From NCBI GenBank assembly GCA_034620365.1, contig JAQGEQ010000094.1:62001-126000 (forward strand): 64,000 bases of DNA, in the 5' to 3' direction. The stretch is from Pegea sp. RAD2-039. Lineage: Eukaryota > Chordata > Thaliacea > Salpida > Salpidae. The position numbers were made by a program, and so were the translations under genes. Under the pieces are notes generated by a model. It had not been told where the DNA came from and made no database searches. It saw only the letters and a program-made list of their open reading frames with translations. Below, piece after piece: positions 11,466-22,400 of the stretch. Position 1 is the first letter of the stretch, and each line of letters begins with the position of its first letter.

Positions 11466-14059
11466 TATGAATAGGAGGTAATGATAGCTTTCTTCCAAAT
11501 TTGTGAAAGTCTTACTCTTTTATTATAAACATTGTTTAAAAAAGTTTTTGTTTTTTTAGAATTTAAAGTGATTTGAAATTGAAATTTTTTTTAATAATAA
11601 TATTTTGTTCAAGTTTTCTTTCAGATAATTTTAGTTAAATTTGAAAAAAATTTGATAATTAAGTTGAACTTCTTATGAAAAATGGCATTAAAATTGATTT
11701 TAAGTAAATATTTTATCACACAATCAACATTAAGATAACTGCTAGTCTTATCGACTAATTCAATCCTTAAGTAGATTTATTATTAAGCCATAACTGCTTC
11801 TGTTAGTAGAGTTTGTACAAAAGTGTTTGCAATTCATATTGATTTGATATTTTCAAGAATTGAACCAGAGTTACAATTTAAAGTTCTTTTTACAAACAGA
11901 ATAATTGTAAATAAAAATTTGTAACAAAAACTACTTAACTAAATGCATAACTATATAATAAATGAATATATATATTCACTAATGTATTTTTTCAAAGTTT
12001 TATTTTAATATTTTACATAAAACATGTTGTAACAGTAAAAAGATTGATAATTTTATTTTTTATGATAATGCCAGATGAACAACTCAACCAATTACTGATT
12101 TAATGTAAAATTTTAATAAAAATTCATTAAATTTTATGAAACTAACAAAAAGTTTTAAATTTTTCACGTTAAAAAATATAGTAATTTATTTAAAAGTTTT
12201 CTTGATTGAAATATTTTTATAATCCTATATTTGAAAATAGACAGCAAGTTTAATAATGATTGTTTAGAGAATTTAAAATTAAAAGAAATTTAAGTTAGTG
12301 ATAAATTTCAATCAATGAAAAATTAAAAAATATTTTAGAAAAAAGAAAGTTTTTTTCTAAATTGGTGAAAACCAAATTTCAGAAGTGAAATAAAACCAAT
12401 AATAAGTCTGAAATTATTTCAAGTAACAAAGATATTTCAGTTTGTATAAAAAAATTAAGTTTATTTTAATTTAGATGAAAACATTTGGAATTGTAACATT
12501 AAATAATCTTTGATTAATACCAGATGCTGTTGGCTCATTAAACAAGCTACTAGTGGTTAGTATAAAAAGTTTCATTCATAATTAAAAGTTTACTAAAATT
12601 TTATTTATTAAATTTATAGTTTTTTATATGAAAACACAAAATGCTGGTTTTAATTAAAATCAATGAAACTAAACCAAAAATTTAAATAAAACACTCTTAA
12701 GTTTCTTTTAAATTTAACAAAAATAATTGCTTTAAATAATAACACTAATATAGTAAATGTATGATGTTTTTACAAACGTAAACTTAATATTGCCTCCAGG
12801 GTTTTGTTTTCTCATTTAGACGATTGAAAAACAACTTTTTTTCATTAAATGTTAATAAAAAATTATTTAAATGTTTCATATAATGTTGTAAATAGTGATA
12901 TTCAAAACTATTTGATGATAAAAAAATTTTTAAATTATGTATAATTTTTGTAAGTAAATTTCTGAACAGTTTAAAGAATTTTGAATTTGAATATTAAATC
13001 TAACAAAGTACAATTTTAATTTTATAAACTTCTAGAAATTGTTTAAGAGATAGGTTGATTAGACCAATAGATTTTTGTATAAAAAAATGGACAAACATCT
13101 CACAGAATACATCTTGTTAAAAAAATATTTAGATTTGACGTCATTTTACAAACAAGATTAAAACAAAAATTTAAATTAAACTTCTTTTAAAGGTTTTTGT
13201 ATTTTCATTTTTGATACTTTTTCATTTTTTGTTAACATTTTTTATCTTTCAAGACACATGTTCATTTTCAAAGAAATTTTCGAAAATTTAAATCTTTTTT
13301 TCAAGAAATTTTGGAGTATATATAAAAAACTGAATAATAAAATAATTTAGTCTCACATATAAAACGAGTTTTTAAATTATTTATTAAGTTTAAGATTTCT
13401 ATAAATTATTTAAATTATAATTAAACTGATTTGATCACCCACCAATTGGAAATTAAATTATTACTTTTTATTTTGATGATTTACTTTTAAGTTTGTAAAA
13501 AATAATCAAATATTTCCAAAACATTAAATTTGAAAAAGTTTTCATTTTCAAATTACTTCCTAAAAATATTTAATTTTGTAAAATATCATTAATTAAATTT
13601 CGTTATCTCCATTCTTGATGTAATTTCGAAATAAAAAAGTCTTAGAAATAGATTTGAAATTTCAAGATATTTTCAATTTAAATCAAGTTAAATATTTTTG
13701 TAGAATTATTTTTTATAGTTTTTAAAATTTATTGGAAAATATCTTGAATTGAAGAAATAGTTTACATAAAACGAAATTTGATTCAAGTATACTAATCATT
13801 TATTTATTTTTCGAATAAAATATTGTTCAAATATAAAACTTTAAAGAATTATAAACAATTACAAAAGTTAGTTTGGTAAAATTTTAATATCATTTTGACT
13901 AAAATTGACTTTTAGTTAAGCAAACGAAATGTACAGAAGCTGAAAGAAAATTAAAAACATTTAAAAAGAAATTGAAAGAAATGAAGTCAGAAGATTAGAT
14001 TAGGGAGACACGACAAGACATCTCATCTGTTCTATGCTCTGTAAGATGAAATCTGACAA
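11466..14059. other. AT-rich non-coding stretch
   Basis: No gene seen. One isolated TGACGTCA lies at 13136-13143. The right end is the 3' flank of the zinc-finger gene. Confidence 0.5.
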
Positions 14060-15655
14060 CTAGGCTTCCTCATCAGAAGATATATAAATGATCTCATGAC
14101 TTGGGGTTTTGACATCAATAATCTCAGCTACTTTTACAGAACCCATGATACAACAACTGAGAAAATTCCGATAAATTCGATCATGCAGCAAGAAATCAAC
14201 CTTCAAGTAGTTTCTTGGATATTCTATGTGTTTGAAAGTAGACATTCTTTTATCTTTAAAATCCAAAACGTTGATTTTTAACTGACTAATCTCTTTCTGT
14301 GGCTCCCAAGTAAACACATAAGAATTAGGAGTGACATCAGAAACCTTAAATTCGAGTTTCTTGATCAAATTCAGTGTTTGTGATTGGATATATTCAGGAT
14401 GATAAACTTTATTTGGAAATTTCATAGATCTCCAATCATTAGGAATCCAATCACATTCATTTGTCTCGTCAGTTAACTTTCTTTTTACTGCTTTATTGGC
14501 GATTGAAACCAAATTTGATATTTCATTTTTCTTTTCATGAACTTCAACAACGTCACAAGATGGTGTACTTTCAGTTTGCAATTTAGCGACCTCAAGTGGT
14601 GGCGTTTGCAATAAGTCGCTTTCGATATTAACATCTGAACTTTTCAATAATTTCTCATCGCTTTTTACTTCTTCATTCAAATTATTTTTCTCACTATCAT
14701 CATCAAATACTTTGCTACCTTCAACACTTGCAACAGACTTTATTTCTTTACAAACAACTGAAGTAACTGATACTCTATTACCATCAACACTTTCTTCAGT
14801 ATTTTCTTCATCTAAAGACACTGTTGATACTAATTGCCCAGTTTGTGATGAACCAACATTTTGGTTCACTTCATCTAGTACAGCACTCTCATCTTCACCA
14901 TGGATACTCAATCCAACTGATACTGTTATATTTGCCAGCTTTAATGGAAATTTCATCCCTTTAAATGGACATCTACCAGCAACATGATGAGAAATTAAAT
15001 GATTTTCTAGTTTATCTTTATCTTCAAATATTAATCTACATTTATGGCATCGAAGAAAAGTTTCTTTATGTGATAAGATATGTTGGATATACGAATCACT
15101 ATCTTTAGTGATTTCCAAGCAGAACAAACACAAGAAGCTGGAACTATTTTTATGTCGGTCTTGAAAATGGTCAACTAAACGAATATAGAAAGCTGTTCTA
15201 AAGAAACAACATTTGCATCTGTATGGAGTCTCACATATATTGTGAGATTTCATCATATGGTTTAAAAATTCCAATCCTTTTCCAAAATATATTTCACAAA
15301 TTTCACATTTATAATTTCCAGTATGAACATGTTCAATATGTGATTCTAGTTGAGAAGGTAGATCAAACGTTTTATAACATCGTTTACAAACAGAATTTGC
15401 GCTGGATTTTAACACGTTTATAAGTTTGTGTTTTCCGTGTCTCATCATACGAAGTTTGCCTGTTAAAACTTTATCACAGTCGGAACATTGGTAGTTTTTT
15501 ACAACATTTCGTTTGGGAGCCTTTTGCTTATCTCTAAGTTCTCCGTAATAAAATTGAAAAGCTGTGTACCTTTTTGTATTCTCAACTTTAATACCTGATT
15601 CACATCTAAAATACACCAAATTGTTTTTTATAAAACAATTATTAGTAGATTTCAT
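14060..15655 (-). CDS. C2H2 zinc-finger protein of the ZNF280/POGZ type
   Basis: A single uninterrupted frame of 531 aa. Six C2H2-type fingers lie consecutively at residues about 57-76, 90-110, 117-138, 147-168, 176-196 and 203-224. Their spacing and wording are those of ZNF280 (suppressor of hairy wing homolog) and POGZ proteins: a KVLTGKLRMMRH first finger, the CKRCYKTFDLPSQLESHIEHVH second finger, FLCLFCLEI, and LRCHKCRLIF followed by a KGMKFPLKL segment. The middle (about 260-360) is acidic and Ser/Val-rich, probably disordered. The C-terminal 150 residues carry no domain I recognise. The role is presumably DNA or chromatin binding in the nucleus, inferred from family. The coding region has no introns and, unlike genes further right, contains no TGACGTCA. 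Orthology to a particular ZNF280 paralog or to POGZ cannot be settled by eye. Confidence 0.85.
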   Translation of the reverse strand: MKSTNNCFIKNNLVYFRCESGIKVENTKRYTAFQFYYGELRDKQKAPKRNVVKNYQCSDCDKVLTGKLRMMRHGKHKLINVLKSSANSVCKRCYKTFDLPSQLESHIEHVHTGNYKCEICEIYFGKGLEFLNHMMKSHNICETPYRCKCCFFRTAFYIRLVDHFQDRHKNSSSFLCLFCLEITKDSDSYIQHILSHKETFLRCHKCRLIFEDKDKLENHLISHHVAGRCPFKGMKFPLKLANITVSVGLSIHGEDESAVLDEVNQNVGSSQTGQLVSTVSLDEENTEESVDGNRVSVTSVVCKEIKSVASVEGSKVFDDDSEKNNLNEEVKSDEKLLKSSDVNIESDLLQTPPLEVAKLQTESTPSCDVVEVHEKKNEISNLVSIANKAVKRKLTDETNECDWIPNDWRSMKFPNKVYHPEYIQSQTLNLIKKLEFKVSDVTPNSYVFTWEPQKEISQLKINVLDFKDKRMSTFKHIEYPRNYLKVDFLLHDRIYRNFLSCCIMGSVKVAEIIDVKTPSHEIIYISSDEEA

Positions 15656-15666
15656 CTTGTTGTAAA

Positions 15667-15727
15667 AGTTTAAAAACGAAATGTTTTAAAAACAAATTGG
15701 TTTAAAAACGAAATGGTTTAAAAACGG
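15667..15727. repeat. Short tandem repeat upstream of the zinc-finger gene
   Basis: About four imperfect copies of a 15-17 base unit close to GTTTAAAAACGAAATG lie 12-72 bases upstream of the start codon at 15655. They may fall in the promoter or 5' UTR. No function is implied. Confidence 0.75.
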
Positions 15728-18700
15728 TTAGTTTCTGTTGACAAAGAAAAAATTAGAAGAAAAATTCACTTAAAAAAATAGTTATAATACTTAATAATAT
15801 TTGTATATGTCATTAAATTATACATATAATTTAATTAAATAATAATAATTAGATAATAGATATATAAAATATTTGTACCATGAAAATCAATATTACTATT
15901 TATTTCCAAAAAATTTAAAACATTACAAAAAATTAAAAAATACTTTTTATTCCAAAGTTTAAATCAATAAGTAGAATTAAAAAAAATCTCTTTTACAAAT
16001 ATTGAAAAAATTAACTGGAACTAGTTATATATGACTAGCTAAAGACAACTAACTTTAGATTTAACTACCAAACAACATCAACTTTAACTCATTATTAGAA
16101 TCAGTCAAGCGTAAAACAGGCTTAAGGCGAATAATTTTACTTTGAAATTCATTTAAAACATTTAAAGATTTTCTACTAAGAAAGGTTTTCTTTTAAAACT
16201 ATATCTCAAAAACATTCAACAAGAAAAAGGTTTAGAAAAAAATGAACTGGTTGATAAGAACATTTAGAATTTTAAAAGTAAAGCCAGCTTAAAAGTAAAA
16301 TCTTTAATTAGTTTTACAAAATATTTTCCAAATAAATTTGTATTACAAATAACGTCTAAAGACACAAACTAAAGACATCTTCAGTTGCACAAAAAATCCA
16401 AACTTATCTAAAAGCTAAAGAATAAATTAAATTTTCTACAAAAAAAGATTTAATTAAAAAACCTTTTTTAAAGTTTTATAAAAAGTATAATTATCATTTT
16501 TGATGGATTCAAAAATTATGTTCCAATTAATTCATCTTAATTAATCATATTAATTCATTTTAAAAAATGTATGAAGAAAAGAAATCATAAAAATAAAAAT
16601 ATAATTCAATTTTCAAAAAACTTTTTAAGAAAAAGTCATTTACAGATTCATTGGAAAATAATAAAGTTTTTATATTTTATGAGAAAAACACAGATTTATA
16701 AAATTATATTTTTCAGAACTAAAACTATATTTTCTTTAATTGCCTTTCGAATAATTTTCAGTTTTCAAAATGCCAAGCTAATTATAAAACAACAAAAGCA
16801 ATTAAATTTCATATAATTTCTAATATCTCTGGATGACAAGGTTTTAATGGGAAAATAAAATCATAATATTATTGAAAGATAAAAACTTAAATTGAAAAAA
16901 AATTATTGTATATTTTTTAAAAATACTTTTACTATTGATATAATTTTTTTTATTATATAAAATTTATAAGAAAAAGATTAAAACAATATTTTAAAATTAG
17001 CTTTTATTAATAACAAAGAAAATATTAAAGAAATAATTTTTGGGAATAAGAAACTTAAAATATAAATTAATTAAAAATTTTAATTAAAATATTAAAAGCA
17101 ATTAAAAGAAATGTATAAGTTTATGGTAGCTTTAATAACAATAAAATATAAAGCAAAAAAATATAATTTTTTTATATAAATTTAATTTGCTTAGATTTAA
17201 ATAAAAAAATTAACATAAAATTATAAGAAATCAGACAGTTCAAACTAAAATACGGTGGTAGTTACAAGAGTTAGTGACAAACTACAAATAAAAGTTTGTA
17301 ACTTACTAAAATTTCGATAATAGCCCGCTTGAAATGTTATATATATAAGCATGGCGTACTAATATGGCTAAAAACAGTTTCGGAGTATTTACAACTTTTA
17401 AGTGCTAGTAATAAATTTACTTTTCAAATATAAAATAACGCTCTGTAAGTAATATAAGAATAAATCATTTAATAAGTAAAGAAAAAAAATAGAAGCTGAA
17501 ATTTACGGAATGTGTCTATTTTATCTTATTTTACTCTCAATTAATGATAATAATAATGAAAAAAATAAATTTGATAAGGATGTAAGATTTATGTTTATGC
17601 ATGATGACTATATTAATACAAAAAATCATAAATACAAAACATATTAGAATTTAAAGAAGTTCTCACTATGTAAAATCAAATAAAAGTTGTTAAGCATGGC
17701 TCTAACATATACATATAAAACTCTTTTTTTCTTGCAAACAAAGCTTTTTTCAGTAATTCTTTTTTTACTACTAAAACAATAGATCTCTGTATTTTGACAT
17801 CTCAAATTTTAAGCTCTTAAAATATAATGGTAGTACAATTAAAAGTTAAAAAAACTTTCTTTTATTGTTTTATAAGTTTTAACAAAAGCCTCAGTGTAAT
17901 AGCTTTCAGAAAATAAATTAAATTCACTTTAAGTTTCAACTTAAATTTTTCATAAATTCACAAAATTTATATATTATTTATATATATATTTATATAGTGG
18001 TATAAAAATCCTGATTTTTCATTAATACTTTCCTCGTGTAAATTATAAAAGTTTTCTCAATAATTCTTCTTGTCTTTTCTAACTGTGTCATTAAAGTTGT
18101 AAAATATTTGAAAACGTTACAATTAGAAGGTAATATATCCAAAAATATAAATATTTAAATCAATAAATAAAGATTTTCTCAATGATTTGTCAAATGGCCT
18201 ACTAATGGTAGAAATTGAAGCAAGTATGATTTTACTAATTTTAATAAATTTGATGATCAGTTTTTTGTTTCAAAATCAAAGTTAATTAATGTTTGATTTT
18301 TAAATTCAATTTTCTAATAACACATAATATTTTTATTAGTATTTTATTGTACGATAAATTCAATAACTTTGATACAAACCTTTCAAGCTAATAAAATTAT
18401 TTTTTTGTGATTCACTTGAAAAATGATTTATGGTTTTTTAATTCTTCGTTTAAATCTTCTTATAAATTATTTTAATAACCAAAATGAGATTATTATTTTC
18501 AAAACAAATAATTTGTTAAAATGAGTGGTAATCAATTTTCTAGCTGAATAGTTCTAACATTTCTTTCAAAATATCTATAAGAACAATTGATTTTGAAATT
18601 TATAAAAGTTAGAAAACAATTCTGTCAAAGTTTTGAATGTCAAATTATCCACAAGTCTGTAAATATCAAACTTATCAAAGACACAATGATGAGTTTTGAT

Positions 18701-20065
18701 AAAATTAATTAATTAAAAGTCAGATGATAAGGTTATGCCAAGGTCTTGAACCTAATGTATTTGGCGAATAATAAATCCAAAAAGCTAAAACTAAAAAAAA
18801 ATGAATAATATAAAAATTCAAGGGAAAAAATATATATTATAAATTGTATAAAACACTTTTTTGGCGCCAAAAACTCAACAAACGGTTTTGTAGATAATTT
18901 CGGGCTTGTTTATAAAACCCCATTTTGACAGTTTTTTAATTTCTAAATACCTAATGTGATGACGTCATCAAACACCTAGTTTTGAAGTATCTAGTTTAAA
19001 TTATTTTTTGTCGTTTAAAATTTATTTAATTATTGATTTATGAATAAAACAATTTACTAGAAAATCTTTTTGAAGGAAAACTTGAAATTTTAAGTTTATT
19101 TAGAAAATCTTTTTGTAGAAATTTAATTTGTGATTTATGAATGAAATAAAATGCTGCGGTTGTTAACAAGTTATTGTGAAAATCATTCCTAAATTTACCT
19201 GAATACTTTAATGGCTAGTTAATTATCAAGAAGCAGCAACTTTTTGATATGTAATCTCTTTATTTACCAAATATCTAATTCTTCAATGTTATTTTATGTT
19301 AGTTTCTTTTATATCATTTCAAATTTTGTTTATTCCTTCAAGCTTTTCAACTTCTGGTAGAAAATAATAATTTCTGACTTCTTGTAGTATTTGTAACTAA
19401 CACAAAACATGTCTTTTTAGTCTACCTTTCAAGAAACAATAAACTTCGTTTATTTTCTCAAAATTTTTCTTACAAAAGTCATATCTGAATCTTTGCTTTA
19501 TTTTCTAAACTTGTATGTAACTTTCATAAAAATAAATCATTTAAAACAAAAATGTTCCAAATAAAAAAATAACTTTTTTTAAGTTTTGGCAACAGATTAT
19601 TTTCCTTAAACTTTAGATAACAACTGCTTGGTTATGCTCGTTGAATTTTTTGAAGTAGTATACCTTCTACTAAAACCTTAATTTATAACAACTTTCTATT
19701 TTAATATTAAAATTCTTTATTTTCAAACAACTTATATTAATCTGGTTTTATAACTAACTTTTAGTTTTTAAACAAGATTAAAATATTTTTATTTATATTT
19801 TCAATATCTTGTTTCAATTTCTTTTTATTTTGGTCTGCGTGAGAAAGATTTTCTGATTTATATAAATAAATCTTTATTCAAATCTTCTTACAGCCGTTTT
19901 AATAACTCTTTAAATAACTTTTTATCTGAATTAACATGAAAAAAGGAAAAAACGTGAAATTTCTTGACAAGCTTCTACAAGAATGTTTCACTGTTAGATT
20001 CAATCATCTCAAATTGTTTAACATTTTGAGTTAATTTGTAATCGATACTCATGTTTTTGATTTGA
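15728..20065. other. AT-rich non-coding stretch
   Basis: No exon or RNA gene recognised. Slightly less AT-rich patches at about 17.25-17.42 kb and 18.72-18.97 kb have no identity I can give. The second contains the palindrome listed below and a TGACGTCA at 18960-18967. Confidence 0.45.
18858..18873. promoter_or_regulatory. Perfect 16-bp palindrome TTTTTGGCGCCAAAAA, E2F-like site
   Basis: The core TTTGGCGC on both strands matches the known E2F/DP consensus. It lies about 90 bases from a TGACGTCA, but the nearest coding gene starts more than 3 kb away, so a regulatory role is only a possibility. Confidence 0.3.
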
Positions 20066-20382
20066 TTTTCTATTCCACACAATTAGTACATGGAACCAGC
20101 TGGCATCAGACATTGTCATGTCAGAATCACTGGCATTGTTCAAGCAGAAGTTGAACCGTTATAATATTTCCAACATTGTCATTTCTAAACTGTGATTTTT
20201 TTCTCTTTCTTATATTATTAACATTCTATGTAATTATTCACTGTCATATGCTTTGAGTGATATCGAAATACCATGTGTTACATCTTTTACTTTCTATATT
20301 TTTGACTAAATAGATGTTATTTGTGAGAATATGTGTTAGCGAGAGGTGCTCTCTTCAGGTACCCTCCTTCGCGTTTATTGAA
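20066..20382 (+). mobile_element. LINE 3' end, 5'-truncated copy
   Basis: The copy starts with the end of the reverse transcriptase frame (a ...WN-LPSD-like block at 20090-20120) and continues through the 3' untranslated region. It shows the GAGAG-GTG-CTCTC hairpin at 20341-20353 and ends at TTTATTG. It is very similar to the copy at 22.0 kb, in the same orientation about 2 kb away. Confidence 0.88.
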
Positions 20383-20761
20383 AAAAATTAATAAATTTGA
20401 TTTATATTGATAGTTTTAAATGAGCTTTTGTTAAAGTTTACGTCAGCAGAAAGAGGTTTCATTATTTACTGTAAAGTTTTTTTTAACAATATTTATTTCG
20501 TAGTTAAAATCTAAATGTCCTTGTAATAAACAACTTTTGATAGTAGCTTTAGTAATTTTTTAAATTTTTAATTAAAAAGTAAATATTGAATATATTAAGA
20601 TATGAAATTTATAAAGTTAGTTGAATAAACTATTTTTTTAATTTGATATTATGCAAAAATGATCTAAGCAAATAATTTCTGTTGATCAAATAAACGAACT
20701 TTAAAAGTTTAACTTTGTTTGAATATATTTTTGATTATTTCAATCTTTAATAACTGTAATG

Positions 20762-20841
20762 ATAATAATTAAATATTGTTAATAATAATAATTAAATATA
20801 GTTAATAATAATAATTAAATATTGTTAATAATAATAATATA
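20762..20841. repeat. AT-rich tandem repeat, about 24-base unit
   Basis: Roughly three copies of a unit close to TTAATAATAATAATTAAATA occur in a row, differing by single bases. Simple-sequence expansion is the likely origin. Confidence 0.8.
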
Positions 20842-21204
20842 ATGTTTTTATTTTTTAGATATATCTTTCATTAACTGTAATATTTTTTCAACACAAATAT
20901 TTCGAAGCTATTTAATTTGCAATTATTTTTTCAATCTGTTATCTTCTATAATAACTTAGATTACAAAATAATTTTAAGAACTTTTGAAAATATTAAGTCA
21001 AAACTAAAAAAAATAACTAATTTAAACTTTATTGTTGTCTTTGGATAAAATAATTCTATATTTTATATTAAAAATCTTAATAAATTAATAACTAATAAAT
21101 TCTAATTTTATGAAGAAAATTCGTACAAAGTTTCTGGCAATAATTTTGAAACGGAATTCTTATAAACTTTCTTTAGTGTAAAATTAAAAAAATCAAATTT
21201 ATTC

Positions 21205-21316
21205 AGTTTATAAATATTTGTAAATTAAAAAATATAAAAATAAATCAATTTCAATATTTGTAAATTTAAAAATATAAAAATAAATCAATTAATTATTTCA
21301 ATATTTGTAAATTTAA
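21205..21316. repeat. AT-rich tandem duplication, about 45-50 base unit
   Basis: Two full and one partial copy of a unit that begins CAATATTTGTAAATT and runs into AAATATAAAAATAAATCAAT. The second copy carries a small insertion. Confidence 0.75.
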
Positions 21317-22002
21317 GTTTCTGGTCTAATAAATCTTATTTTTTTATTTAATTAAATCGACTCTTTTGAAAAAATTAAAAGTTTCTAAAGATAAAACTCA
21401 AAACTTTTAAACATCAATAAAAAAACTTAATAAAAATCTCAAAATAAATATTTTTCAATAAAAAAAAATAAAAAAGTTGTTCACTTTCAGAACTCAGTTA
21501 TTTTATTCAACAAATCAAGGAAATTAAGAAAATGCAAAAAAAACTTCATTAAAGACACAAAAGATTCAGTCAACCATCATCAGTTTACAAACTAAAGTTT
21601 CATTTTTCGACAATCAAATATTTTCAGTTTTTCTTTGAACTATTTCTGATGAAATTTAATTGTTGAAGTTAAAAGGTGAAGATATTTAATAAGATTTTTT
21701 AGTATTTAAGCCTCTCAGTAAAAATAAATATTTAAGAAGTATTTTTTTCAATTAAACAAAACGAAGAAATTCAAATTTAAACCAATCATAAGCAAGTAAA
21801 AAGATCTTTGAATTGGTATTTGAATAAGATCTTATTTTGTAAGAAATCAATTGTATGAGTTTTGAATGTGAAAAGCTAAAACTTTTAAATGATGTCAGTG
21901 CTTTTCAAATTATTTTTGTCAAATTTTCAACTATTTTAAAGGAAATTGTTTTGTATTCAAGAAAGACCAGAATTTTTGAACAAATAAATTACTGTGATAA
22001 CA

Positions 22003-22400
22003 TATTTGTTGAGGTTTTACAACAAAGTTACATCTTAATAAGCTCATATCATGTGGTACATTAATCAGAACAAGTTTCTCATACTGCACAATTAGTACTT
22101 GGAACCAGTTGCCATCAGACATTGTCATGTCAGAATCACTCGTGTTGTTCAAAAAGAAGTTGAACCGTTATAACATTGCCAACATTGTCATTTCTAAACT
22201 GTGTTTTTCCCCTTTTAATGTTATTAACATTCTTTGTAATTGTTCACTGTTATATGCTTTGAGGACTACTGAAATGCCACGTGTTACATCTTTTTCTTTC
22301 TATATTTCTAGCTTAATTATATATAATAGGTATTATATGTGAGAATGTGTGTTAGCGAGAGGTGCTCTCTTTAGGCACCCTCCTTCACGTTTATTGTAAA
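22003..22400 (+). mobile_element. LINE 3' end, 5'-truncated copy
   Basis: Bases 22030-22130 match the reverse complement of window bases 1-115. This is the C-terminal reverse transcriptase region ending in WNQLPSDIVMSESLVLFKKK, read with frame changes. The 3' untranslated region follows, with GAGAG-GTG-CTCTC at 22357-22369 and an alternative GGTGC/GCACC stem (22361-22365 with 22375-22379), ending at TTTATTG near 22396. It is the longest of the three truncated tails. Confidence 0.88.

Larger units (their letters stand above)
20383..22002. other. AT-rich stretch between two LINE tails
   Basis: Holds two AT-rich tandem repeats (separate entries) and no recognisable gene. Confidence 0.5.

Noticed and set aside
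14096..15423. Three plus-strand open frames inside the zinc-finger gene
   Set aside because: They are antisense to six well-formed C2H2 fingers and the rest of a 531-aa frame, with no domain of their own.
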